Shown here: in pieces, positions 32,116 to 41,203 of the stretch
How positions within the stretch are numbered: the first letter of the stretch is position 1
Layout: each line of letters opens with the position of its first letter
NCBI GenBank assembly: GCA_023898505.1
Contig: CP060226.1
Coordinates: 620,001 to 684,000 of the forward strand
Direction: 5' to 3'
DNA: 64,000 bases
Source: Candidatus Peribacteria bacterium
GTDB lineage: Bacteria > Patescibacteriota > Gracilibacteria > BD1-5 > UBA6164
Program-made: the position numbers and the translations under genes
The notes under the pieces: model-generated
Databases searched by the model: none
What the model was told of the DNA's origin: nothing
Seen by the model: only the letters and a program-made list of their open reading frames with translations

Positions 32116-34002
32116 ATGCCTTCTGCCCTCAGACTTTGACAACATGATATCGATGAACTTCGCCCCTGAATATACTCAAAAGACAAAGTATACCTTGCAA
32201 TACAAAAATGAAAGCTCAATAAAGTAATATCAGAATACAATGCCACTACATGAAGAGTAACAAGTATAAAGGCACAAGATATTCTTGATGCTTATGCACA
32301 ACCAAAACGCCTCTCTTATAGACCAGAAGATCAAGAAACCCTCAGAAGTATTCGTCAATTTTGTACCTATATCATGGAAAAAGTTGAATTCCAACTACTT
32401 GGAAGAGTTGGTCATGGAAATAGTAAAAATTATAGTATTACTCTTGATAATATTCCAAGCAAAGACCCAGCAGCAAGCCTTGCACGAGCAATCACAACTT
32501 TTATACAAGATTTACTCAATGGAATTAATAACTGTGGGCTTCCAGAAACACAAGAAGAGACATTCCAACGCATATCTTGAGAAATCGGAAAAGAAGAAGT
32601 CAATATTGATGACCGTATTGAAGATATCAAGACACTAGATAAGTCGTTTCAGATCAAGCTGATACAAAATTGTCTTTGAGAACTCTCAGGCAACACTCCT
32701 AAAGAACTAAATCCAGAAGAAATACACACAGTACTACAGATATGGCCAGAGGAACTTGAAGATGACGAAGGAGATATCCATACTATCCCGATCCAACATA
32801 TAGCCACACTACTTGATACCTCAAATCAATTCAAGATAGAAAATACAAATGCGCTTCTTCTCATCTTTTGAGTCTTACACTTTAGGCTTAGAGAAAAAAG
32901 ATTTGAAACACATAAAGTCGAAACAAGAGGGATAAAATGAGAATACTTGAATTTTATAGGAACAGAATCGATAAATGAATACGAATGAAAAAATGAACCA
33001 GATTTTGTGACTTGGCTTGGAAATAGTGAGGATATAAATGAACAAGCAAAAGCATTCTGAGAACTAAACCCAGACGATCGAGGTGCTTTTTTTGAAGAAG
33101 TATTCCGGAAGATTTATGAATGGGATTATTCACAAACAAATTTTCTTGTCCTCATTAACTCATTTTTACCCTCAGATGAACAAGTCAAAATACACCAACT
33201 AAGAACCATATTAAAAGAAGTAGATACCTCATCTCATATACGTACGGAAATAGTAGTAAGAGTACTAAAAGCAATAAATTATATCTTTGCATATTTTGTT
33301 CCATATAGTGAATCAAAATACTATAGTATCACTCTTGAAGACATAAAAACTTGTATTGAAACTAGTGAACAATCACCACATTATACAGTAGAAAAAAATA
33401 TCGACAGAAATAAAGTCAATGAGATTCAACCATGGCTAGATGAAGCACGTAAAGACTTTTGAGAAAACGGAGTATATACAAGTCATAATTATAGTCAGAG
33501 AAGACAAGAATTATCTCAATTATATGACCTCGTAAAAACAGAGTTAGGAGATGACACAGCTACTACTCTGTATCTGTTTAGAGAAGCAAAGCTCTCTATA
33601 CTATGACTTAAAAGAAAGATTTTGCAGAAACCCTCCATTTCTCAGCCTGAAGAAATCTGGAAACTATTTGAATATTATGGAGATGAAGATGATATAGGAA
33701 CAATATCGAGGGTATTTAATAGTATTACATCTCAGAATGCTCACTTTGTTGTTGGTCTGATTGATATTACATTTGATTTACCACAGGATGCCACTTGGAG
33801 AGAAAAATTAGCACCATTAGAGTCACAAATAGAAGAACATTGGACAACTATCAATAGAACATCTCGTGAAAGTTTTAGCTCACGTATTAAAAATTTCCTA
33901 CAACACAAAAACCTATCTCTTTTAAAACAAGCAGATATTCGAGGAGTATTAAGAGTCTGTAAAGCAAAGTATATTGATCCCCTTAATACCCCTGCTTCAT
34001 AA
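32116..34002 (+). CDS. Large hypothetical protein rich in UGA codons
   Basis: 628 residues in one frame after reading at least twelve TGAs as Gly. It is mostly alpha-helical and charged in appearance, without signal peptide or membrane segments. Two related stretches (VGHGNSKNYSITLDNI and VPYSESKYYSITLEDI) indicate an internal duplication of about 300 residues. No catalytic motif is recognised. It follows the GT4 gene by 59 bases and overlaps the convergent pseudopilin gene by 20 bases at its 3' end. Its UGA density is among the highest in the window. Confidence 0.7.
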
Positions 34003-35728
34003 GCAAGGTCCTCTTAATCCTCTCCCCTTCATCATAGCACGAAAAGTGCTTATAGTAGTCAAGTGTAACCGTTAATAATTGATTGATATACGATACTTGA
34101 AGTGATTCCACCGGCGTATCAAGTCGTGTGCTGGCAACAGTATTGAGGGATACACTTCCGAAATCAAAAGGAGAAAGAACATTAGTCGCCACGACATTTC
34201 CACTCATATCAAGCTCATACTGCCTACGATCTAGAAAATCATTGATAAAGACATTTCCTGCATCGACCTTGATCCCTGTCGGATAGGTCAGTCCTCCCGT
34301 AAATACCTGGAGGATATTGTCACTTACGGTCAGGATATCATCATCCCCTTTGGTAGCATAGTAATCATAAAAACTATAGGCTTCTGTAAGACCATCAAAC
34401 AAGGACACGCGAACATAATAGGATCCCGTATCTGTAAAGCTTCCCGCAATGTTAGAAATGTCGATACCATAACTGGTTCCTGCAAATAGATCTTGGTCGT
34501 TGAGACCACTACGAACAGTAATCGTCCCCGTATTGGTTCCAGAACAGCTCGTCGTTTCCTCTCTTGGCTCGGTATCAAGATAGTAGCGAACCCCAACAGA
34601 ACACCCAGGAACACTTGGTCCCGTGCTACTATCAAAGTTGCTATAATCTGCAAAGTAGTAAGAAATCGTACTTCCTGTTAGCTCAAGATAGTCAGTATCT
34701 TGGGTCATCCCTGAGAAACTCATACCCCCCACAACCGTTGGACTCGTAAGTACTAGACTACCTCCAGTGAGAAAGCTAATATCGATATGATCTACTCCAA
34801 CGATATCTGTTGGAACTTGAAAATCTATCTGAAGAGTATCTGAAATCGTACTCGGACTTGAAAATACCAATATCTCTCCGTTCCCGGCATTGGCAATATA
34901 CAAGGTATCACTGTCCCCATCATACCACAAACCCATCGGCTCACGAATACCATCAATCATATCCAGCAGTATCTCAGTGGTGTCAGCGACAGTATCGTAG
35001 GCAAGGACACGATGATTCAAGGTATCACTGATATACAGGGTATCGTTATGAAACGCTAAACCAGAAGGAGTGTTGAGATACTCTTTTATCCCTCGTTCTC
35101 CATCGGTAAATGCAGAACCCGAGACTCACTTCCCCACCACGGTCACTCCTGCAACACTGGTATTACTACGATCAAATTTTAACACTGAGTGGAGGATACT
35201 ATCCGAAACATACAAATCATTCCCAGCACCGTAGACAACATCGACGGGACCATAATAACTCCCAGAGAAACTCACTCCTCCAAGTGTCAGTGCCTCACCC
35301 AGATAGCTCGCTTCGATACTTCCAGAATTATAGTTGTATCCGAGCATCATATCTGCACCGATAGATTCAAACGGATGGATAGAGCTTAGACTCAAGTGAT
35401 TCGTATCAGCATCATCGCTATCAGCATCGCAGTAGACACCAGAGAGCGTCTGTACTCAGAAGTATTCAAATACGCCATGTCCGAGGCTACTCTGTGTTTT
35501 TAGCAATACTCCAGATCCAAGTAAAACGGGATCAACCGATGTATCGAGGTGATCAAATAAAGAACTGAGAGAACGAGAAAAATCTAGCACTTCTCCGCCC
35601 GTATCAAGTACCTGTTCTTGGAGGGTAATGTTTTTAATACCATTTGAAACAAACATACTCACTGATACCATCAGGACAATCGATATCGTAATCCCCACGA
35701 TGAGTTCGATGAGAGTGAAGGCATGCAT
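33983..35728 (-). CDS. Pseudopilin-NHL repeat fusion
   Basis: 581 residues. The N-terminus HAFTLIELIVGITISIVLM is a class III (prepilin) signal and transmembrane stalk with the Glu at +5; the residue before Phe is Ala rather than Gly. The remainder has NHL/six-bladed propeller repeats (GAGNDLYVSDSILHSVLKF, HNDTLYISDTLNHRVLAY, DSDTLYIANAGNGEILVF, AGNVFINDFLDRRQYELD) and a beta insert in between. The start at 35728 is the only Met before the prepilin motif; the sequence upstream is repeat. Two TGAs are read as Gly. Likely a minor pilin or a secretion-system tip protein with a ligand-binding propeller. Confidence 0.75.
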
Positions 35729-35794
35729 AGAGTTACTTCTGAGAAAAACACTCCCATTCTTGACCTCTGTTCGATGCTTTTTAATCTGTATTTC

Positions 35795-35882
35795 GTCATT
35801 CCTGCGAAGGTGCCAGTGAGACTTGGTGAGTTTACGAACCATTGCTCGAACCAATACTCTTGGGGTGCAGGAATCTATGACT
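35795..35882. repeat. Long form of the ATTCCTGC repeat
   Basis: GTCATTCCTGCGAAGG at 35795-35810 and GTGCAGGAATCTATGAC at 35866-35882 are the two ends of the dispersed palindrome, here separated by about 55 bases instead of none. Confidence 0.5.
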
Positions 35883-36173
35883 TTATTCAATTTCCATTTC
35901 CTCATATAGATCTTTCCATAAGGGGTTAAAGTGATGAATTGCATTCATCTTCCACTCTCGTTTCCACTTCTTCATTTGTTTTTCTCTTGTAATAGCCGCA
36001 TACATCGTACTATGTTCTTCAAAATATACAAGATTATGACACTGGTATTTTTTTGAGAACCCATCTACAAATCAAGACTTATGTTCAAATACTCGTTTTT
36101 TTAGATTGGAAGTCACTCATATATACAAGGTTTCCATTTGTGAAGCGAGTATGTATACATATGCCTGTTTCAT
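35883..36173 (-). CDS. GIY-YIG endonuclease, UPF0213-like
   Basis: 96 residues. The GIY-YIG core is YVYILAS (residues 5-11) and LYIGVTSNLKKRVFEHK with the catalytic Tyr and Arg; the Gly of YIG is a TGA. KQMKKWKREWK at the C-terminus is typical of this small nuclease class, which is common in CPR genomes and may act in repair or mobility. It is surrounded by palindromic repeats on both sides. Confidence 0.88.
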
Positions 36174-36190
36174 AGAAATTTTTTTTATAG

Positions 36191-36213
36191 ATTCCTGCCT
36201 TCGCAGGAATGAC
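36191..36213. repeat. ATTCCTGC..GCAGGAAT palindromic repeat
   Basis: Identical copy of the element at 23371-23393. Confidence 0.8.
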
Positions 36214-36265
36214 GAGGTACACAGATTCAAATAAAGAAGCAAAAAATATCAAGTAGAAAAAATCC

Positions 36266-36299
36266 GTCATCACGAGGAACATAAGTGACGTGGTGATCT
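36266..36299. repeat. GTCATCACGAG..ACGTGGTGATCT palindromic repeat
   Basis: An imperfect palindrome nearly identical to 53161-53192, where it is inside a coding region. Confidence 0.75.
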
Positions 36300-36376
36300 C
36301 AAAAGATTACTTCTCCGTATCTCTTGCACTTAATGGTAAGGGAAAGATCCCGTATTATTGCGGGAGAAAGGGTTAA

Positions 36377-37096
36377 TTACTCACTCCTCCTCAACTTCAA
36401 TACCCACGTATCCACGACATAGCGAGCATTCACATTATTATTTTGAACGGCATGGAGGTCGCTTTGAAGTAGGTCTAAGTCTGCTCGAGACAACCATACT
36501 CTCCCCTCTTGCACTTCGTTTCGTACACACGCATACAGACTCTGTAAAAAGCGGACATACTCTTCTGTTTCAAGTTTATTGCGATACAGATAGCTCACCA
36601 GTTCCATATTTCCCTGCAGATACGAGTGAATCATCGAGAGAAAAAAAGCATCCTCCACATCATCACTCGTCCCACCATACGGTACCACCTGCACACGAGA
36701 AAGAATCGTCTCTAAAACACCAGCTTCACTTTTATTAGAAAGAAAGATGATATTTGTCATCCCTGGTTCCTCGAAAAACTTGAGACAGCTATTGGCAGCT
36801 TGTGGGGTCATACGACTGATATTTTCGATAAAAAATATCTGAAATGGATAATTCCCACTACTCGTAGAAAGTGTCAAAAACGATTGAATATCCTGAATCT
36901 TGATGGTTTCTCCCGTGTCGGTCAAACGATGAAGGTAGACTTTTGGGATGTCATACTTGGCAAGAAGTTCATATCCCAGAGACTCAATCTCAGAAGTCAT
37001 AATCTCCATATGCTGCCCTACAAATAAAAAAGGAGAAATGGCTTCTCCCTTTTTCTGCTGTTCGGTAATGATATCGATAAGCTGACTAGACTTCAT
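36377..37096 (-). CDS. holB: DNA polymerase III delta'-like subunit
   Basis: 239 residues, shorter than usual delta' (about 300). LFVGQHMEIM stands where the P-loop would be and lacks GxxGxGK, as in delta' proteins. FIENISRMTPQAANSCLKFFEEPGMTNIIFLSN matches the clamp-loader core (DEAxxMTxxAxNALLKxLEEPP), and SRVQVVPYG is the sensor region. The start is ATG at 37096 or 37093, overlapping the lipoprotein stop. No UGA codons. Confidence 0.8.
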   Translation of the reverse strand: MKSSQLIDIITEQQKKGEAISPFLFVGQHMEIMTSEIESLGYELLAKYDIPKVYLHRLTDTGETIKIQDIQSFLTLSTSSGNYPFQIFFIENISRMTPQAANSCLKFFEEPGMTNIIFLSNKSEAGVLETILSRVQVVPYGGTSDDVEDAFFLSMIHSYLQGNMELVSYLYRNKLETEEYVRFLQSLYACVRNEVQEGRVWLSRADLDLLQSDLHAVQNNNVNARYVVDTWVLKLRRSE

Positions 37097-37394
37097 CATC
37101 CTCAAGTAAGTTAAAGAGAGAATCAAGTTCATCTTCAAATTCTTGTACTACTTCTTCTTCACTCTTTCCATCATCCACCACCGTCCCTGTCGCATCTACG
37201 GTTACAGTGTCTTCCGTCATAACATCTGAAGTTTCGGTAGTTTCTTCCGTTGGAGTTTCCAGAGATTCTGAAGTTTCTGTTTCTTCGACTACTGGTGTTG
37301 TTGGAGTATCTCCTGTCTCATTTGTCTCCTCAGTTTTTGTCCCACATGAAGCCAGGAGAAGAGTAATAGAAACAAGGGCAAGTAATGATTTCAT
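37086..37394 (-). CDS. Small acidic lipoprotein
   Basis: 102 residues. The lipoprotein signal MKSLLALVSITLLLASC has the lipobox Cys at residue 17. The mature part is a Thr/Glu-rich, unstructured, acidic chain. It overlaps the start of holB by about 10 bases. Function unknown; a substrate of the LspA encoded in this window. Confidence 0.8.
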   Translation of the reverse strand: MKSLLALVSITLLLASCGTKTEETNETGDTPTTPVVEETETSESLETPTEETTETSDVMTEDTVTVDATGTVVDDGKSEEEVVQEFEDELDSLFNLLEDDEV

Positions 37395-37782
37395 AATTAG
37401 AATAGGTAAGTAGATAAATAGATGTATAGGTAAATAGGAGGAAAGGAATAAGAGAGATAAAAGAATAAAGAAAAAAGAATAAAGTGTGTGTCATTGCGAT
37501 CCCGAGGACTCGGGAACATAACTGTATTTTACTTATTCATGACTTCGTATCAACATGAATACCCCTAACCTCAATCCTTTCCCTTACTACTAAGGGCAAG
37601 GAGGTATACCCTTTCGTAGGAAAGGAAGTACCGAGGAACGAGGGGATGGATTATTATTTTTCAATCCATCAGTTCCGCATACTCGGAACCGCTTCCTTTA
37701 CGTCTACAGGAAGCGAATAAGGATTTTTGGGAACAACCGTAAGTTCTTGTATCTATAATAATCAATACAAAAAAAAATCAAT
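37395..37782. repeat. Intergenic region filled with short palindromes
   Basis: No gene is seen. It contains GATCCCGAGGACTCGGGA (37498-37515), a CCCTTACTACTAAGGG palindrome (about 37579-37594), and GGAAGCG/CGCTTCC arms near 37688-37720. Confidence 0.7.
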
Positions 37783-37916
37783 AAAAAAGACTCTCGTCGG
37801 CATTGACAAAGAGTCGAGGTATTTTTATCTACTTATTGCAGCAAGAGCATAATTATCGTCGTTTGCAGCGTGTCATCACTGTGCATCAAACTCAAGCATC
37901 TTAATTTGACGCGCCT
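37783..37916 (-). ncRNA. ssrA: Candidate tmRNA (ssrA) tag segment
   Basis: On the minus strand GCA AAC GAC GAT and the next codons read ANDDNYALAA (37866-37837), one residue different from the E. coli tag ANDENYALAA, with GCAAACGACGA shared base for base. In this frame three more codons (ISR) precede TAA at 37825. A 7-of-8 base-pair stem (37907-37914 with 37868-37875) stands just before it, where PK1 lies in tmRNA. A GACTCT/AGAGTC hairpin with T6 follows (37783-37815). The tRNA-like ends were not found; a tag followed at once by a terminator would suit a circularly permuted, two-piece tmRNA. Alternatively the stretch is a 108-codon open frame from 38151. Confidence 0.5.
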
Positions 37917-38387
37917 GTCTCAGCATAGAAACATTATCACTATGAGGTAATTTTGCAAACAGCGATCCCACGATTGGTAGTTGATTTGCCCAAAGTATTG
38001 TCATCAATTTACCGTTGATATCAATTTTTGTCTCTCGTACCTGTGCCTGTACAGGATCATTTGCTGCTATCTCCCCCCCTAACGCCACCTCCTGCAAGGC
38101 AGAGGGGGAAGTTACTATTCCTCCTCAAGTCTGTCATCCCTTCGTCCCCATTTGTCATTCATGCGCAGGCAGGAATCTATTATTCATCATTCCACTATTT
38201 GCTACCATACTTTTTGTTTTTATTTTTTAATCACTTTGGGATATGTCATTCTGATCCCGAGTCATCGGGGAAGAATCCCTCTTACCTACGGAGGGATCTT
38301 TCGATTCCTTTCAGTCACTCAAGATGACAAGGTTCCCTATCTCCTATTATTCTACCACACTTTTTCATGACTTTTTATATTTTTTAT

Positions 38388-38416
38388 TTGACAATATATA
38401 TATATATCGTTAGAAT
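38388..38416 (+). promoter_or_regulatory. Consensus-like sigma70 promoter
   Basis: TTGACA at 38388-38393 and TAGAAT at 38411-38416 with exactly 17 bases between them, the strongest match to consensus seen in the window. It drives the structured locus downstream. Confidence 0.75.
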
Positions 38417-38420
38417 GTTT

Positions 38421-38775
38421 TTACCTATCGTGTCGTGGTCTGCGCGTAGGTAACTCAATAAACCAGACCACTGCCATAATCTACGGAGGATATATGGCGA
38501 AAAAAAGAAACGGCAAGGGTTCACAAGGAGCCCCCAGCCACTGCAATCGTGTGCATGGTGAGGAGGCATTGATTCTCCAAATCATGCGTCGTGATAAGTG
38601 CTCCCGATCAGTTGCGAAAGATCGGGCAAGAGCACAACTCGCAGCAGCTTGATCGGGGGAGCCGTCACAAAAAGGGCGTCACGCATGGAAACATGCGCGG
38701 CGCCCTTCGCGTTTTAGAGAAAATTTTGAAGAAAAAAGAATCCCCCCAAACCCTAGGGTTTGGGGGGTGTTTTAT
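38421..38775 (+). ncRNA. Structured, GC-richer RNA locus, unidentified
   Basis: About 350 bases between a consensus promoter and a terminator, clearly less A/T-rich than the surroundings. Helices visible by eye: GTGGTCTG (38435-38442) with CAGACCAC (38464-38471); TTACCTA (38421-38427) with TAGGTAA (38447-38453), which together make an H-type pseudoknot; GTGCTCCCGATC with GATCGG..GAGCAC (38598-38635); AAGGGCG/CGCCCTT enclosing CGCATG-GAAA-CATGCG (38672-38707), capped by a GNRA tetraloop. GGAGGATAT precedes an ATG at 38494; the 52-codon basic frame after it ends at a TGA (38650), which would not be a stop in this organism. I do not recognise RNase P, SRP or 6S signatures. It is either a new structured RNA or a short gene of foreign code. 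Confidence 0.55.
38742..38775. terminator. Bidirectional terminator
   Basis: A perfect 26-base palindrome (38742-38767) of a C-run, AAACCCTAGGGTTT and a G-run. T-rich sequence lies on both sides, so it can serve the structured RNA (+) and the aspartokinase gene (-). Confidence 0.8.
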
Positions 38776-40832
38776 GCCTTATCTTTCATACATCCACTCA
38801 GAATATCTCTCGCTCTAGCACTATGTTCTTTTTTCACTCCAATCGAAATCGCTTGTTCATTCGCTCATTGGGTAATAAACTCGATATTAATACCTTCATC
38901 GGATAATGCTTTTGCCATAAGTGCCAATATTCCAACATGGTGGTCCATATTATCAGAATAACAAGTAATCATATCAATATCATCTCGAGAATCTACAAAT
39001 TCCATTAATTCAGGAGTATCTGAACTATATACAGATAATCCAAACCAATCCCTGATGGCACGTTTCATATTTTTCAATTGCTCTTTTTCGATTCAAGCGC
39101 ACGTAAAAGTAACTTCTGTCTCAGATGTTGCAATCTGTCATATCTCAGTAAAACTAGATACAGCCTCGAATAAGTCTCGTGCAAACCCCTTCCCCATTTG
39201 AGAAGTACTTACTGAAACACATGTAGTATCTGTATGACACTCTACAAGATTAAATCACTTAAATCATGAATCTCTTACTTTTTCTTTAATAGTATCCCAA
39301 TCCTGCTCTAAAAGATCCTGGTCCTCAAAAAAAGTAGCATGTAATTGCTGCACCCCCCTTACAGTATCACCGGCATTTACCCCAATAGATACATTACGTT
39401 GGTGCAATCATTGACTTACAAAATCAATGCTAATATCATTTTTCGCAAGAGTTCCTGCAATCTTTGCAAGTACTCCAGGATGTCAAGACATCCCTCATCA
39501 TACGACAAAGAGCAGTCACTTTTCAACACTATAACTTACATCACCATCACCAAGCCCAAATTCTTGAATTATCTTATTTTGGAGCACTTGTAATTTAGAC
39601 TCTGACCTTATTTTCTTAAAATCCATTGTAAATGTTATTTCATGATTTCCAGTTGGAATCACATCAATTTCACCATATTCAGATACAACTTCAAAAAGTC
39701 TATGAGCAAATCATTTACCAGATAAACTCTGATTTTTCACTCTAAAAACAACCACTCTATCACGCTTCAATGTACCGTCTACTTCAGTATCACTCATAGC
39801 CTTCCCTGGGTGAACCATGGTCCCAGTTCTATTTTCATCATATATACATGTGCCATCATCTAACTGTGTATACGTATTTCCCAACCAGATGTGTACTCCT
39901 GCCTGCTGTACTTTATCACGAAGTGCCTGGGGATGGAGAACTTTTGAATTTGCAGAACGAGCCCCGATAAACTCACTCATAATAGTATAATCAAGACCAA
40001 GATGTAATTTTGCATTTGGAACATCTCTTGGATCGGCCGTCCTCACTCCGTCTTGCTTATGAACTTCAAAAAGAAAATTTTTATTAGAGTTACTTAACCT
40101 TCTAGCCTGTCCAATAGACAAAATTGCAGCTGTAGCATCGCTATATCCTTCTCATATGGCTGCATCTATCCCTTGAGGGAATGTCCCAATATACCCAGGA
40201 AGTACGGGAATCATATCGTCTGCTAATATATCATCTACCTCTTTATTTACTCGTGAAATTAACAATTCAAGTACTTCGTTTTCATCTCTTCCTTCAACCT
40301 CGCCTGGAGCAATAATATTTGATAAATCTACTGCTTTTGCCTTTACTCAGTCTTTTTCTTGAGAATTAATCATCATTGCATGAAGCTCTGCAGCAATAAC
40401 TTCTCAAAAACCCTTAATAGAAATAAATCTTCCCTCAGGAGCATTGATAGTAAAATCATTTTCCATACTCGGCACCACCCTTTCTGGATTTGACTTATCC
40501 ATTCAGCGCCAAAACTCTATAACATCCCTCAATTCCTCAAAACGCTGATTTGAATGGTCCTTTGTACTTTCCCAGTTTTTTCATCCATTTTTTTTAATTA
40601 ATCGAGAATGAAAACGTTTAATTTCATCTAATTTTCTATATGCCTCTGCAAAATCTTGAGCATCTAAATATCACCCAAGCGCTTCGAGGTTCTTCGTTGT
40701 ATTAAAATCATCTGATCTCATCGCTGAAACCACGAGTGCTTGTGTATTTCACTGCTCATAATCCCAATTTACATGGATATTATTTTTTGCTCCTTCTCAA
40801 GAATTCTCCCCTCAAATCTTCTTCACCTTCAT
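38772..40832 (-). CDS. lysC: Aspartokinase with four ACT domains
   Basis: 686 residues. The kinase domain begins MKVKKIGGENSGEGAKN and includes the substrate region FEVHKQDGVRTADPRDVPNAK and EFIGARSANSKVLHPQAL, diagnostic for aspartokinase (first step of Lys/Thr/Met synthesis). No homoserine dehydrogenase is attached. Instead the C-terminal half holds four ACT-like units starting near VVVFRVKNQSLSGKG, LLFVVGGMSGHPGVLAKIAG, CVSVSTSQMGKGF and ITCYSDNMDHHVGILALMAK; most aspartokinases have two. More than a dozen TGAs. An in-frame ATG at 40925 would add 31 residues, but a TATAAT at 40880-40875 supports the shorter start. Confidence 0.88.
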
Positions 40833-40992
40833 AAATTTTTTTTCGGGAGAGAATCACAACATATGCAAGGTATCATTATATGTTGGAAGTTCTCCAGATG
40901 CTCTCGCTTCAACACCAAGAAACATAAAAGTACAGATAGGAAATAAATAATACTTTCTTTATATTCTAAAAATTACAACTGTCAAAATATTG

Positions 40993-41068
40993 TATAATTA
41001 ACTTAATTAGCACTCTTTATAAAAAAGTGCTAATTTTTATTTGACTCTAAAAAATAAACGGATACAAT
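40993..41068 (+). promoter_or_regulatory. dnaK promoters flanking the CIRCE operator
   Basis: A TATAAT at 40993-40998 lies just upstream of CIRCE; its -35 is poor. A second promoter, TTGACT (41041-41046), 16 bases, TACAAT (41063-41068), lies just downstream of CIRCE. The first could be blocked by HrcA; the second may give HrcA-insensitive basal expression. Confidence 0.55.
41007..41033 (+). promoter_or_regulatory. CIRCE operator (HrcA binding site)
   Basis: TTAGCACTC, nine bases, AAGTGCTAA: the consensus CIRCE inverted repeat with one mismatch in the second arm. It is positioned in front of dnaK, the classical HrcA target. Confidence 0.9.
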
Positions 41069-41203
41069 ACCCTCAGTTAAAAGATGAAAGACACAAGTAG
41101 AAAGTATTCGTACTCTGAAAATAAGTGTTTACAATAATGATTCTGTTTTTTAGAAAACAATATTTTCTCTTCCTTTCCCCTTTTCACTTTATCCTTTAAA
41201 CTA

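Noticed and set aside
35729..35944. Longer N-terminus of the pseudopilin-NHL gene
   Set aside because: The upstream in-frame sequence is the dispersed repeat and the end of the GIY-YIG gene.
38767..38961. Plus-strand reading frame across the terminator into the aspartokinase gene
   Set aside because: It runs through a perfect terminator and is antisense to conserved ACT sequence.
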